A DNA stretch of 64,000 bases from Schistosoma haematobium (Eukaryota; Platyhelminthes; Trematoda; Strigeidida; Schistosomatidae), in contig NC_067202.1 of assembly GCF_000699445.3 (NCBI RefSeq), positions 5,720,958 to 5,784,957 of the forward strand, written 5' to 3'. Each line of letters begins with the position of its first letter. Position 1 is the first letter of the stretch. Positions 33,375 through 45,690 of the stretch are shown here, piece after piece. The translations under genes were made by a program, and so were the position numbers. The notes beneath the pieces were generated by a model, which had not been told where the DNA came from, made no database searches, and saw only the letters and a program-made list of their open reading frames with translations.

Positions 33375-33730
33375 ATTCATTGGAAACACTGAAGGGCCAT
33401 TCCGTTCTAGTATGGAACTTCTCAACAGTGCAAATACACGATCCCGAACAGACGACTAGAACCCGGGTTCTATTGGTCTCGCGCGTGAACGATTAACATC
33501 TACACCACTGAGCTGGAATCTACTGGTGTTAATGTCTAGCTTCAACCAATCCATGAAGTTGAGCCACTGTTCAACATTATCTTCAGTGAGTAATTGCCTC
33601 TACAACAGACACGCTTGAACTCCACTGGCCACAGATTGGTTGAAGTTAGACATTAACATCATGATCTAGCTTCAATGGACTCATGATTTCAACTATTGAA
33701 ATTACTGTAATATCCATAAAACCCCTTCTG
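33375..33730 (-). mobile_element. SINE-B copy with inverted tail
   Basis: An antisense unit (to about 33638), then a plus-strand fragment joined at ACAGATTGGTTGAAGTTAGAC and ending in the sense tail. The ribozyme is lost on the CTGAGGA strand (GTTGAGAAG). Confidence 0.75.
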
Positions 33731-34184
33731 ATATAAAAGAAAATTATCAAATCTACATCGTAGAATATGGTCGATTGTGAATAGTTCTCATCTTTTTCTT
33801 TTATGATACCTTTCATATGAACCGAATACAAGCCGACTGTAAAAAACAAACAATACAATACAAAACAATTCTATTTGATTTGAATGTAGGTATCATTTAT
33901 AAATGAAGGTATATAAGATGTTACATAATCATCTCTGTCAATAAGCATGCATCCTGTAATTATTATTATCATCGTCAAAGAAACCCTCAAATTATCCTCT
34001 TTTTATAAACATAGATTGACGCTTACATTACAATATAATTGAATAGAAAAGAATATTTATAGTCTATACAACTCTTACACAATCACTAACCAAATAACAT
34101 AAAGAAGTTGAGAAGAGATGAATAGAAAAAGTTGAAAATGTAAGAAACTATTGCGTAATCAACAATTATATATATATCCAGGCG
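33731..34184. other. No feature recognised
   Basis: About 450 bp of A+T-rich sequence; an AT run near 34169-34178. Confidence 0.5.
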
Positions 34185-34330
34185 GGGTCGTGGATGCGCA
34201 CTGCCGAGAAGTCCCACAGAAGGACGAAACGGCTGTCCGGTGCTCCCAGGTTTTCCATGGTGGTCTAGCTTCAATTGACTCATGATCTCAACTATTGAAA
34301 TGACTACAATCTCCACAAAACCCCTTCTGA
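34185..34330 (+). mobile_element. SINE-B 3' half
   Basis: Ribozyme and tail in sense orientation. Core CCGAGAA (two invariant positions changed), GAAAC kept. Confidence 0.75.
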
Positions 34331-34529
34331 TATGCAGTAAAAATATTCGAATGTGAAGTCCTTGCTTTCATGAAAACGTTTCATATCACTAATTGATTTT
34401 AGTTACATAACTAGTGAAAATCAAAAGCATTAGATTGGTATTTTCTTCTAATCTAGAATTGTTTAGTAATGAGTATTCATAACTTTATCAGTGATTCAAG
34501 ACGAAATTTTCAAGTTTCTGGATAAGTTA

Positions 34530-35005
34530 TTGATTAAGATCTTGAACCATTTGATGTTAGACTACCATTGAAAGCCTCAAAGCACTGGAATACTGTTCTG
34601 TCACAACATGGGATTCTTCAACAGTATGCATGCGCGGTCCCGTACGCTTAAGCTTTAGATGATTAAGCTGAAATGCAAAGGTAATAGTGTCTAACATCAA
34701 GCAATTCATGATAATGCACGACTATCTTCCATTGTCTTCGATGGTAACTGTCTCACAACCGACGCAGTTTATCATTCCAATGAAATTCAACAATCTCCAC
34801 AACCAAAAACTGGGAAATTTTCTCAATCCTCACTTCTAGAACGTTCATTTATTGAAATTACGAACCTGTCTAACCTGGAGTCTAAAGGTCCTGGGTCCGG
34901 TTCTCGTGTGTGGAGTCATCGATAAGCACTGTTGAGAACGAAACCACTGTTAGGTGCCTTCAGGTTTTCAATGATTCTCTAACTTGAATCCGATAAATTC
35001 ATTGT
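34530..35005. mobile_element. SINE-B remnants in both orientations
   Basis: A minus-strand diverged unit (about 34530-34790) is followed by a plus-strand head plus ribozyme plus tail (about 34880-35000; B box GGGTCCGGTTCTC, GCACTGTTGAGAACGAAAC with stem II deleted). Confidence 0.6.
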
Positions 35006-35184
35006 ATCTCGTTTATTATTTACGAGTACACCATTAAAAGAAATTATGAATATAATTTGCGAACTATTTAAATTACTTTGGTTGCCCTAAAATAAGTTAA
35101 ATAAACTATTATTACTTTGCACGAAAAGGATTCATTTCCAATTCAACAACTAACTACATAAACAAATCGTTGAAGTGGTCATGC

Positions 35185-35790
35185 GGTCACCACTAAGGAA
35201 CATCTTGGCCGATATTTTTATGGTTAACCCAGAACAAATGAAATTAAAACAAGAAATCTAGAACATAACATACTACTCCGAACATGTTGCTGAAACGTCT
35301 ACAATTTTTTGATGATATGGATTACTCTTCTCAGCTAATTAGTCATTTCAATAACTCTCATCTAAACATAACGTTTGTAATGGTGGAATATGAAAGAGGT
35401 AACCAATGTAAAGTGTAAAATGATAGAAGTCTTCAGAAAAGTTTACATAGAAAAGAAACATGAACAGGACAATATTTAAACTTTAACAGCTTCATCCTAT
35501 CAATTACAGAAAGTGTCAAGTCAAAGCCCACTTCAATCGGACAAGGATATTATGCTCACATTGTAAAGTAAATGAGAAATTAACTAGTTTAGATAAGTAT
35601 CATATAAAAAAATAGATTTTCGAAAAAATTTGGAAAAGAATATTATCAAGAAAGATAAACAAGCGACTGTTGGATAAAGTCTGTTTTCTCATACTTTCCT
35701 TTCAAGAGAAGTAAGATTTCAGCTAGAATCGATAGGAGAGTTAAGGTAGCACTCAAAAGAAGCTTCTCTGCCCCCTATTAGTTTCATTAT
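35185..35790 (+). pseudogene. Penelope-like element reverse transcriptase remnant
   Basis: Three-frame reading gives, in the right order, RT signatures typical of Penelope-like elements: SPLRNILADIFM (near 35190), a decayed YVDD-type motif (FFDDMDY), FNNSHLNITFVMVEYE, YLNFNSFIPI and CQVKAHFNRTRILCSHC, then FSYFPFKRSKISARIDRR and VALKRSF. Frameshifts and stops separate the blocks. The element is internal and both ends are missing. No single open frame covers it. Confidence 0.75.
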
Positions 35791-35879
35791 GTAACACTAA
35801 GTATTTGTTCAATGATTAATGTTATTATTTCTAGGTTCCATGAGTATAATAATCAGCTCAATAATATCACTCTTTGTTT

Positions 35880-36080
35880 AGTTAAGATCATGAAATGATC
35901 GATGTTAGACCACTACCGAAAACCTAGAAGCTTTGGATGGCTGTTTCGTCCTAGCATGAGACTCCTCAGAAGTGTGCGTGCATGGTCCCACATGTGAGAC
36001 TTGAATCCAGGAATTTCGGCCTATCACGAATGCTTAACCACTAGATCCCCAAGCCAGTATCCAACGGTGTTAATGTCTTT
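35880..36080 (-). mobile_element. SINE-B copy, partial
   Basis: The antisense tail of the ATCATGAAATGATCGATG subgroup, a ribozyme (GTCCTAGCATGAGACTCC with core CTTCTGAGGAG on the minus strand) and part of the tRNA-like head. Confidence 0.7.
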
Positions 36081-36834
36081 TTATCACCATATTTGTGGCT
36101 TTAAACCCCTTTTTATCTTAGTATTATTAGGTTTTGTAAATCAACTTGATTAATTAAAGAAAGAAAGATTTCCGAGCGTGAATCGATAAATAGTTTCTTA
36201 TATTCAGTGTTGCGGAACAGTCCACAAGAGAACCTGAACTTAGTAATTGATATGCCTACCACCCTGAAAAGCTCGTTAGTGCCTTTCAATCTCCTTCATA
36301 AATTCTCTAAATACTCATATGCTCAAGTACAGAGTAGTGAAGTAAAAGAACGAATTACTAGAGAGAAGCTTAATTTCAAGTATAATTTATATACAAAAAA
36401 ACAAGGTTATTTCTATGTTTATAAATAGTCTTGTTCATCTGGAAGATTCTGTAACAAAACAAGTAATTAAAGAAGAAGAATGTTGTATTTGCAAAATCTC
36501 AGCGAAAAAATTTGAAGTAAATCCAACGCTTCACCTGGCAATCCGGTTCAAGCTTTTTCAAGGACAAAACAAGTAATTGCCTAATCCACATGTGATACTT
36601 AGTTTTTAATTTTAAAAATATTTCTGAAAATTTTCCATTTGTCATCGGTTGAATGTTTTCAACAACTTTTTTCCCAGCTTCTAAACAGTTTGTCGACAAA
36701 TTCTAGCGGGATTTTGAAATTTCGCCTAGAAGAATCGTTTTCAATCTTAAGGGAATCGATAGTCACTATGAGGGCTTAAACAATCTATACAAGTACACAG
36801 ACTAGGAAATTATCACTGAGTTGCTGTAAACATA
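36081..36834. other. Unassigned; contains exon-like frames
   Basis: About 750 bp. A 73-residue plus frame (36207-36428) and a following conceptual stretch (KQVIKEEECCICK near 36458-36500) look less random than their surroundings. The opposite strand also opens for 66 codons. No family was recognised. It could be a decayed gene or retroelement part. Confidence 0.3.
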
Positions 36835-37378
36835 ATGGTGCGGATCGGCAAAGAAAGAGCAGTATATTTACAACTGAAATAAATCTGGAATTCAAAACAA
36901 CCGTCTGTCAACAAACATCAAGGTCACAATTCTCAATATCAATGTCAACACAGTCCTACTGTATGAGGCAGAAACTTGCAGAACTACGAAAGCCATCATC
37001 AAGAAGATACAAGTGTTTATTAACTGTTTTCTACACAAAATACTTCGAATCCGTTGGCGAGACACTATAAGAAACAAACTACTGTAGGAGAGAACAAACC
37101 AGATACTAGTGGAGGAAGAAATCAGAGAGATGCGCTGGAAGTAGATAGGACACACATTGAGGAAAGCACCAAACTGCGTCACAAGCCAATCCATCACTTT
37201 TCATCCTCAAGGCCGAAGAAGAAGAGGAAGATCAAAGAACATATATGGATACAGACATGAGAAGAATGAACAAGAGTTGGATAGAAGTAGAAAGCAAAAC
37301 CCAGAACAGAGTGTTTTGGAGAATGCTGTTCAGTGGCCTATGCTCTATTGGGAGCAACAGGCGTAAGTAAGGTAAGTG
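36835..37378 (+). mobile_element. RTE-like LINE 3' fragment
   Basis: About 540 bp from RIGKERAVYLQLK through VLLYEAETCRTTKAIIKKIQ and the REMRWK block to GCAACAGGCGTAAGTAAGG. Stops throughout. Confidence 0.88.
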
Positions 37379-37684
37379 CTGTATACATGGTTAAACGTGA
37401 CATTTTAACATTTCTTGATGTCATTTAAAACAAGTTTGCTAGTATTCGATTGTTTCTCTTAAAATACTTTAGTCTAGTTCTTTCTTTATTTTGTTTTATT
37501 CAACCAAAAGATAGAGATTAGTTTCAATTTTGAACTTATCATAAAAATAAGGCAGTTTTGTCGAAATATTTCATCACATACAATATATTAGTTTAACGTA
37601 ATTGAGAAATTTCACTGTAATAAGTAAGTCTAAGGATGAGACTATAATGTGTAGACACTAAAATGACCTTGACAATGTCCATCT
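37379..37684. other. No feature recognised
   Basis: About 300 bp between two RTE fragments that point tail to tail. Confidence 0.5.
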
Positions 37685-37895
37685 AGTACTTACTTACTTA
37701 CGCTTAGGTACTCCTCCTGAAGGAGCCTAAGCCACTAACCAGCATTCTCCATCCAACTCTGTCCTGGACAATCCTTCCCACTTCATTCCAGTTACTATTT
37801 TCTATTCCCGACGCACTGTGTTCTTTAACTTTTCTCTTTTCTGTATTCCTTTAAAATTCTGCGTTAACGCTTGCTTCATGATACAGTTCACTTAA
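37685..37895 (-). mobile_element. RTE-like LINE 3' fragment
   Basis: A minus-strand copy of about 210 bp, beginning at the ACTTACTTAC tail. Confidence 0.82.
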
Positions 37896-38244
37896 TAACT
37901 AGGATTAAATCAGGTTTATAAACCAGTGTAAGTAATTAGAATTATGATTTACTGTTGATGTTTAGGGTTATGAATTAAATTTAGGGTTTTCATCACCAAC
38001 TAACATAAGATAGAATGCTATTTAACCAAATGAATGACTAAATTTCGCTCTGAAACCCAAGACCTATTACTTTGTATCCGATTGGTTCGTTCATAAATTA
38101 TTATCTCTTCGGTTTAAATTCAGGAATACATGTTATGCGATATTCCAGAATTGTGTAATAATTTCTAACTCATCACAGAACTAAACATCAGTTTTTAATA
38201 GATTTCTCATTCTGTATTGGGTACTTTTTATATCTATAGTAAAT
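37896..38244. other. No feature recognised
   Basis: About 350 bp of A+T-rich sequence; nothing assignable. Confidence 0.5.
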
Positions 38245-38580
38245 CGATTAATCAGAGAGGGGTTTTGTGGATATTATAGTAATTTAATAGTTGAATTTAT
38301 AAGTCAATTGAAGCTAGATCACCATGAAAAACCTAGAAGCACTGAACAGCCTTTCATGGATCAATTGAAGTTAGACATTAACACCGTTGAATGCCAACTC
38401 AGAGGTTAAGCGTTTGCGCACGAGACCGATAGGTCCTATGTTCGATTCTCGTGAGACAGATTTGTGGATGCGCATTGATGAGGAGCCCCATACTGTGACG
38501 AAACGGTCATCAAGTGCTTCCTGGTTTTCCCTGGTTGTATAGCTTCAATTGACACATGAATTCAAATATTAAACCCATTA
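38245..38580 (+). mobile_element. SINE-B with inverted junction
   Basis: A minus-strand tail (38245-38355) switches at GCCTTTCATGGATCAATTGA to a plus-strand unit with tRNA-like head (B box ATGTTCGATTCTC), ribozyme and tail. Core ATTGATGAGGAG lacks the canonical CTGAGGA register. Confidence 0.75.
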
Positions 38581-38764
38581 ATAGCATTACAAGCAATACT
38601 GTAACCAATATTGAGAACAACTGTTAACGTGAAGAAAGAAACACAACGAACGAATAAAAAAACCTGTACAAATAAAGCCACTATGACTGTCCTTTATTCA
38701 TTTTTTTATCATCTTTTACAAACGTATAAAAATGTAAGTAAAAAAATTGGGAAAAAATGATCTT

Positions 38765-39165
38765 TATAAGCAAAGATGGATAGTGTCTAGCAGTGGAATT
38801 CAGAACGCACGTTTCGTTCTATTTCAGACTCGTCAGCCGGATTTACATACATCTCAGAAGTGATATTCACTTTGTGACTCCAACTAAGTACTGTTCGCTT
38901 CAAATGCCATCACGTTATTCACTTAACTACTGAGTCCTGATGGCCACTTGTTTTTGATATCAGGTGAAGTTTATGATCACTTGAAATTGTTTACTTGAAT
39001 CTTCCCATTGAAGTTTAGGACTGCAGTTGATCAATCTCTTATTGCTATATGTTCATAATGTGTAAATTGCCTAAATATTGCCTTAATTCACAAACATTAT
39101 ATGCAAAGATGAATACTGTCTAACAGTGGAATCCAGTTCGACGGTCTTTTCATCCTATTTGGAAC
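38765..39165 (-). mobile_element. SINE-A copy plus start of a second unit
   Basis: Antisense unit: ribozyme (core CTGACGA intact, GAAAC intact, cleavage GTT, stem I and stem II each with one mismatch), tRNA-like head and tail, then the next unit's ribozyme start (to about 39165). Confidence 0.82.
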
Positions 39166-40024
39166 GAAAATAGTCAATATCACTAAGAGATTCCGACCAT
39201 TGAACATTGAATAACTAAATGTTGGTTTAAAGAAGTAATTAGATAAATAAACAAATGAATAACATTTAAAAGTGTGTTAATGTTATAACTTGTGGTTTTG
39301 TACCCTTGGTTCTTTGTTTTTCACCCCATCGCCAATTGTTATAACACTCGGTTTTACTTCGTCTAATGTTTTAACGGTTGGGTTTCCACGTTTCCACGTA
39401 TCGGAACGTTAATTTACCTTAAACGAATATCTACACTGGATTCCCTCCCAGTGTCTATTCTACAGGACTTCAACACAACTCAGATGATCAAGAACACGTG
39501 ATAAACCTGACCAAAACGTAAATATATTTCCACTTGAGTAGCTCGATTGTGTTTTTTTTGGGGGGGGGTTAGGGGTTAATTTTGTTTATCCCCATCATTC
39601 ATTTTTCCAATTATATTAATAAAACAAAATTATTTTCTTGATTGACTGCAACTTTAATTTGAAATTATTATTGAATTATACATATAATTGTATATTGAAT
39701 GTTGGTAACATTGAATGCCAACTTCTCTTTAAGCTTAAATATACATGAATGAATATTGTCTTATGTTAATTACATAATCACTAGAGGATAATTTAAGATT
39801 GATTGAATAAAGGTAATTTTGTACACAATCGGATGCTGATTTAGTTGTTAAGAAGTGAAGTATTTGTTATGTGATCTGAAAGATTTAAGTATGATAAGTG
39901 TTCAATTCTTAGGAGGTTGATACTAGAATGAAGTTTCTGTTCAATGTTTCTAGTATTTCAATGTTGGTTTAATTAAGATCAATCAGTGTTATAAATTATT
40001 GGAATGAATTCATTTAAATTAATA
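39166..40024. other. Unassigned; possible LTR fragment
   Basis: About 860 bp. TGTTATAACTTGTGG near 39280 equals the terminal sequence of the LTR-G copy at 27.0 kb (antisense CCACAAGTTATAACA-type end), which suggests a related LTR starting there. A run of nine G lies near 39561-39569. No coding sequence. Confidence 0.4.
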
Positions 40025-40495
40025 ACGGCCTTCAAATACCCTTGTACGTTCAAGGGTAGAAAGAGTAAGCTCTTCTTCTCGAAATGCTCTCACATGACCA
40101 CAAGTATACAGTCATTACCAAGCTATTCCTACATATGGTCTCCTCGCGAAGGGGGTGTTGTTTATGACAGCGTATGTCTTGAGCTTTGACCAGGTTCCAC
40201 TAATAAGGGATGGAAAACCATGATTCGAAAATAATGGTGCATATGGGCGCCAATATCTTGAGGTAACAAATGGTGTATGAACCTATTCTTGGTCACTGAC
40301 TACCATAGGACTGCATCTCCTAAAGTTGCTTCACAGCCTTGTGGATTAGACCTATAGGTCAAAGGCTCGGGATGTAGCCTCTAGTTTGGGCGCCCTGGTA
40401 GTATTCCAGCCCTCACACAAATCGAATGACGAAATGTACTTCATGTATATTTGGTGCCTACTTGTACCAATGTTTTTGTGTGTAAATAAATTTAA
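40025..40495 (+). repeat. Rep-H copy, older
   Basis: It starts at GCCTTCAAATACCC and ends in GGTGCCTACTTGTACCAATG followed by AAATAAAT. About 70-80 percent similar to the other Rep-H copies by eye. Confidence 0.75.
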
Positions 40496-40994
40496 TTACA
40501 AATCACGACTGTAATGTGGCTAATTTATCACTTCTGTAGAATGCGTATTCCTTTTGGCGAGATTTTTCTCAATAGAGATCACAAGCAGTATTTAGATACA
40601 AAAATGACGACAGATATTTTTATCAGTGAATTAATCTTTTCATTTTGCGTACTACTGAAATTAGATGGCCCTATTATCAGTCCATAATGAATCCACTTAG
40701 TTTGCTGAGTCATTCTATACTAGAATAAAACAGTTTTCAAATGCTCAAAGAGTTCTAGTCGTACTCTAAGTGGTATCAGTACAGCAGAGAAAAGAAAATA
40801 GAAATCGGAAATAATCTTTTTAAAATGCAATCAGTGTTTTGAATCAATTGCGAATAGTAATATAACAAGACCCTTTCAGCAATGTACACATGAACCATCA
40901 CTCTGTGGACAGGTAGAAAATATATGTCAATTAAATATACCATAGTGTCCCGATAAGTTATCTCATATTACTTCAGACAATTAATCAACTGGGT
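40496..40994. other. No feature recognised
   Basis: About 500 bp; a faint SINE-like patch near 40690-40760; no gene. Confidence 0.45.
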
Positions 40995-41938
40995 TTATGT
41001 TGCCATAGGACAGCTCACAGACTCGTTCGAAGTGAAGAACGGTGTCAAGCAAGGTTGCTTAGGCTCAGCCTCTCCCTTTCTCCAAGTGATCGATTGGATT
41101 ATGAAGACGTCAACATCTGGAGGAAGCACGGAATACAGTTGACAATCAGGATGAAGCTGGATGATCTAGACTATGCAAATTATCTGACTTTTCTATTGGA
41201 CACGCAATAAAAAATTCAGGGGAAAGCGATCAGTGTAGCAGCAGTCTCAGCAACAGTAGGTCTCAACAAGATTCTCCGATACAACACAATACGCACCAAT
41301 CAAATTACACATGACCGAGAAGCTTGGGAGTATGTAAAAACCTTTACATATCTGGGCAGCGTCATTGACGAACATGGTGGGTCTGATGCAGATATGAAGG
41401 CGCGGATCGATGAAGCAAGAGCAGCATATCTACTTTTGAAGAATATCTGGAATTCAAAACAACTTTCTGTCAAAAAACACCAAAGTCACAATTCTCAATA
41501 CTAAAGTCAACATAGTTCTACTGTATGGGGCGGAATCCTGGAGAGCTACGAAAGCCATCATCAAGAAGATACAAGTGTTTATTAACAGTTGTCTACGCAA
41601 AATAATTCTGATCCGTTGGCCAGACGCTATCAACAGATAACAAACCAAATTCCAGTAGAGGAAGAAATCAGGAACAAGCACTGGAAGTGGATAGGACACA
41701 TATTGCGGTAAGCACCTAACTGTGTCACAAAACAAGCCCTCACATTTCATCCTCAAGGTCAAAGTAGAAGAGGAAGATCAAAGAACATATTACGCCGAGA
41801 AATAGAGACAGACATGAGAAGAATGAACAAGAATTGAATAGAAGTAGAAAGGAAGACCCAGAACAGAGTATTTTGGAGAATGCTGTTCAGTGGCCTACGC
41901 TCTATTGGGAGTAGCAGGCGTAAGTACTTAAGTAAGTA
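40995..41938 (+). pseudogene. RTE-like LINE reverse transcriptase fragment
   Basis: It begins at the GQLTDSFEVKNGVKQGC segment (motif B), continues through a decayed motif C (LDYANYLTFLL in place of [11 protein letters not shown]), TYLGSVIDEHGGSDAD, the RKRGRSKNI block and a GCAGGCGTAAGT tail. Frameshifts and stops make it a pseudogene. The 5' half is missing. Confidence 0.88.
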
Positions 41939-42334
41939 TATTGCCATGTCTATCGTCTATTCTTAGTGTTCATTTTATTGATTAATTGGTGCTCAATCAA
42001 TATGTTTATTATTCATCTATACCTATTCCCATCCTAATTCACTTACACACCTATTCTCTTTCTTATCTCAATCTGTTTGTTTTATATGTTTGATGTGATA
42101 CGTTAGCAAATGTCAAATAAATCACTCAAATCATAAGTTCAGACTTACATTTTAGATTCCCTCCTATAGAAATAAATCTGAGCATATATTGAGATTTTGC
42201 TTAAGAAAATCTAGGGAAAAAAATTACCCAGGGTCATTTATGATTGGAGTTAGCAAACAATAATTTATAATACTTTCAGTATAGATAATAAAAACAGTAC
42301 ATAAATACTTGAATGATCCGTGTTGGATGTGAGA
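41939..42334. other. No feature recognised
   Basis: About 400 bp of A+T-rich sequence; nothing assignable. Confidence 0.5.
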
Positions 42335-42605
42335 TAGTTGCCCACCTTAGATAATGGATGAAGGGTTACTCAGATTCATGAATCAATTGAAGTAAGACAT
42401 TAAAACAATTAGATCCGGTCTCAGTGGTCTCAAGGTTGAGCGTTCACTCACGGGATTGAAGGTCCTGAATTCGAATCTATTTGGTACAGTATCGTGGATG
42501 TGCACAATTGAGAGATTCCATACTAGAACGTAATGGCCATCCAGTGTTTCCAGGTTTTCATTGATGATCTAGCATTGATCGATTCATGATATTAATCAAA
42601 AAATT
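42335..42605 (+). mobile_element. SINE-B copy, decayed
   Basis: tRNA-like head (B box TGAATTCGAATCTA), ribozyme lost (ACAATTGAGAGATTCC), and a tail of the ATCGATTCATGATATTAATC subgroup. Confidence 0.7.
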
Positions 42606-43171
42606 GATGATGTAATGAAGTTGCTGAAGATAAACTATTGATAATTAAGATCAAAGATCAGTCAGTTAAAAATAAAATTATGAATTTAAAAGACGTATGG
42701 TAATGAAAATAAGAAAGGGTTACAAAAATGGTGTAATAAACTAATGATAACATTATCATGATACACAAAGATTTGTTAATGTTCCTGTGTTGTTTTTTGG
42801 ATACATGAATCCGGCTTGAGACGTTTGAGATGGTTACAATTTTAGCAAATTAGAAGAAGAATATGGTTTGAATATCGGTTGAAAATTTTGGAAGATTTCC
42901 GACGGGTACTTCCTTTTATTTTCTTTAGGCTTTACAAACACTTGTTACTATGTTTAATAATTCAGAATCTTCTCCCATATGAGAACACTACTTTCCATTT
43001 CTTCGATGTCATTACATCTATTCGGTTCTTGACTTCTTCATGATATTACATAACCACTTCTTATTAATTTTACTATGTATGTTGTTTATGTGACAATTTT
43101 AAAGATTGGTATCAATACCAAGGTTGGACTTGATAGTTTCATATAAATTAAGCATTAAGTAAATATCATTT
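42606..43171. other. No feature recognised
   Basis: About 565 bp of A+T-rich sequence; nothing assignable. Confidence 0.5.
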
Positions 43172-43690
43172 CAGAGCCTTCAAATGCCCTGGTACAGCTA
43201 AGAGTGACGACAGTCAGCTCTCCCTCTCGACATGCTCTCACATGACCACGCGCATACAACCACTAACACGGAAGTCCTACTCACTACCTTCTCACACCAC
43301 AGGTGTTCTTTACAAAATCGAAAGGATGAAAAGTGAATATCCGGAGCATTAGGTGGGCTGATAGATATGGAGGATCTAACTAGGGAGTTGGAAAACCCTC
43401 ATTTCAAACCAATGGTGCACATAAGCTCCAAGATCCAGAGGGAACAACTGGCATATGAACCAATTATCGGTCACCGGCCACCATGGGACTCCATCTCCTT
43501 ACGTTGCTCTACTGCCTTTAGGATCAGACCTTTAGGTGGGAGGTTCCGCGTGTAGCCCTCTAAGAAAACCACCTGTTTCGGTTTGGGCACCCGGAGAATA
43601 TTATAGCCCACACACAAACCAAAAGGTTTGTTTGGTGTATATGTATTTGGTGCCTCTTTCTACCAGTGTTTATGTGTTTAAATAAATGAA
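43172..43690 (+). repeat. Rep-H copy, near-identical to 56.0 kb
   Basis: About 480 bp (43181-43659) match the minus-strand copy at 56.0-56.5 kb with a single difference by eye. Both edges then diverge although still homologous. The tail AAATAAATGAATAAG suggests insertion by reverse transcription. The 62-codon frame inside (43367-43555) is identical in both copies but absent from the other two, so it is not taken as a gene. Confidence 0.85.
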
Positions 43691-44014
43691 TAAGAATAAA
43701 TAAACTCCAGGATGCAGGTACACCAGGCTGATTCCAATTTAGTCATTAATAAAAAACATCATATGCTTACCGAGAGTTATGGCTTCTATTCCTCTCAGGC
43801 CCAAAGATACGTGTTGCTAAAGTGTATCGTCATAGGATGAAAAAACTGCTTTGTACTACCTGGATTTTATTCATTATATAATGAAAGCCGTCGTGTGATA
43901 CTGGACTAGAAAAGTCATCAGTCTAACTCTCACTCTTGCCAAAAAAACACAGTTTAACTGATGGTAATCAAAGTATATTGGATAACTTTTCTGAACTGTA
44001 AAATAAAGAATAAT
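43691..44014. other. SINE-like patches only
   Basis: About 320 bp. CTCCAGGATGCAGGTACACC near 43707 resembles SINE-A and CATAGGATGAAAAAACTGC resembles SINE-B. Nothing further. Confidence 0.4.
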
Positions 44015-44530
44015 AGGAAAGCTAGATGGTAGTTCACAGTGGAATCCAGGATACGAGACTGACCTTACGTAAGACTTATCAGTTGGATGTATCTTCATCC
44101 GAATCAAGATGTTTACTCAGAAACTCGAACTCATTGATTTACACTTCAAACTCCTAGCTTATTATCTAGTTAGCTATACAGTTAGAATAGTCACTTGCTT
44201 GTGAAATGACAGTGAAGAATTATTCAGTTGTAATGGTTTGAGTCTTCTTAGTGTTAATGTAAAAAACTGAGATTGGTCAGTTTCTGTTTAGCATATGTAT
44301 ATTCTGAACAATTTGACTAGATATTTGTATTAGGTCATATGCATTTTCGAGTAAAGTTAGATAACAACTCAAGTCATTGGCTATCTGAACTCAAAGGTTA
44401 AGTGGATAATTCATCGAGTGTTTAAAAAGAAATGCACTAAATTTGAGTCTCTTATTAGATAGTAATACTAGGATAAAAGTACATCCAGTTGATGAATTCC
44501 AACTCTACTTGAAATACTTTATGAACTACT
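44015..44530. mobile_element. SINE-A copies in opposite orientation
   Basis: A minus-strand unit (44015-44335: ribozyme remnant, tRNA-like head, tail) is followed by a plus-strand unit (44360-44530: A box AAGGTTAAGTGGATAATTC, ribozyme GTTGATGAATTCC). Both ribozymes are decayed. Confidence 0.7.
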
Positions 44531-44639
44531 GAACAATATTGAAACAATCCATTACAGAATGTACAAATCCTAAATCAACAATAAACAAATGACACATCTA
44601 ATACACTGTAAACGAGAAGAATTAAGCTTTTCCAATTGA

Positions 44640-45042
44640 CATTTCACTACTACAACCATCATTAAGAAGATACAAGTATTTATAAATAGCTGTCTACACA
44701 AGATACTCAACATCCATTGGCCGAATACCATCAGCAACAACCTTCTCTCGGAGGGAACAAACCAACTTCCAGCTGAAAACGAAATTAGGAAAAGACGATG
44801 GAAATGGATAGGATGTACATTACGGGTCATTAAACTGCATCATAAGGCAAGCCCTAACCTGGAGTCGTGAAGGGAAGCGGAATAGAGAAAAGTCAAAGAA
44901 CACATTACGTCGGGAAATAGAATCAGATATGAAAAGGATCAATAGAAACTGGAAAGAGCTGGAAAGGATTGACTAGGATAGGGTTGGATGGAGAATCTTA
45001 ATGAATGGCCTATACCCCTTCACGAAAAGTAACAAGCTTAAG
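44640..45042 (+). mobile_element. RTE-like LINE 3' fragment
   Basis: [38 protein letters not shown] and [10 protein letters not shown], then an end at AACAAGCTTAAGTA. Interrupted frame. Confidence 0.87.
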
Positions 45043-45361
45043 TATTTTCAATTTCAGTTTCAATAAATAACCTTATAGATTGAATAGAAAAAAATAATAA
45101 ATTAAAGATAACACTTGATTTTTTGTTCTTTTATTAAATTACTGAAATGGAATGAATGAAATTCATCAAAAACCCCAGTAACTTAATTAATTAAAACAAT
45201 ATGAAGGTCATTTCAATTAGTTATTTACGGATCAGTAAACACGGAAAAGTATAAGGTTTCTAAGAAGTTCTTTATTATACAACATAATTTAGTATTACTT
45301 TATGGGGATTAAATGAAAGAGTGAAAATGTGGGGGGGGGGAAGAATCTCAAAAAACTTTAT
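45043..45361. other. No feature recognised
   Basis: About 320 bp with a run of ten G near 45330-45340. Confidence 0.5.
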
Positions 45362-45690
45362 AAATAAAGATGAATAGTGGCTAGCAATGGAATCTAAAAC
45401 ATGCATTTCATCTTATTTAAGACTCATCAGTTGGATGTACCTACATCTCTGGGTTGATGTCTACTCCAGGACTTATCAATGGGAATAGATTCAAACGACT
45501 AATACCAAAATGAGTTAAAAAGTTCATCGCATTGCACAAGTAAGGACTTAGTAACTTAGTGAATAACGTTTGAAGTGAACAGCACTAGGCTCAAGTTATG
45601 GAATAAACATCAATTCTGGGATACAGGTACATCTAACTGACGAGTCCCAAATAAGACGAAACACGCGTTCTGGATAGTGACCAATGAACC
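45362..45690. mobile_element. SINE-A inverted pair
   Basis: A minus-strand ribozyme plus half head (45362-45478) joins a plus-strand tail, head and ribozyme (about 45479-45690). The minus ribozyme keeps CTGATGA, GAA and good stems I and II but a weak stem III and a GTT site. The plus one keeps CTGACGA and GAAAC with a GTT site and a mismatch at the base of stem I. Confidence 0.8.

Noticed and set aside
43367..43555. 62-codon frame identical at 43.4 and 56.2 kb
   Set aside because: Identity is explained by the near-identical Rep-H copies; the frame is lost in the other copies.
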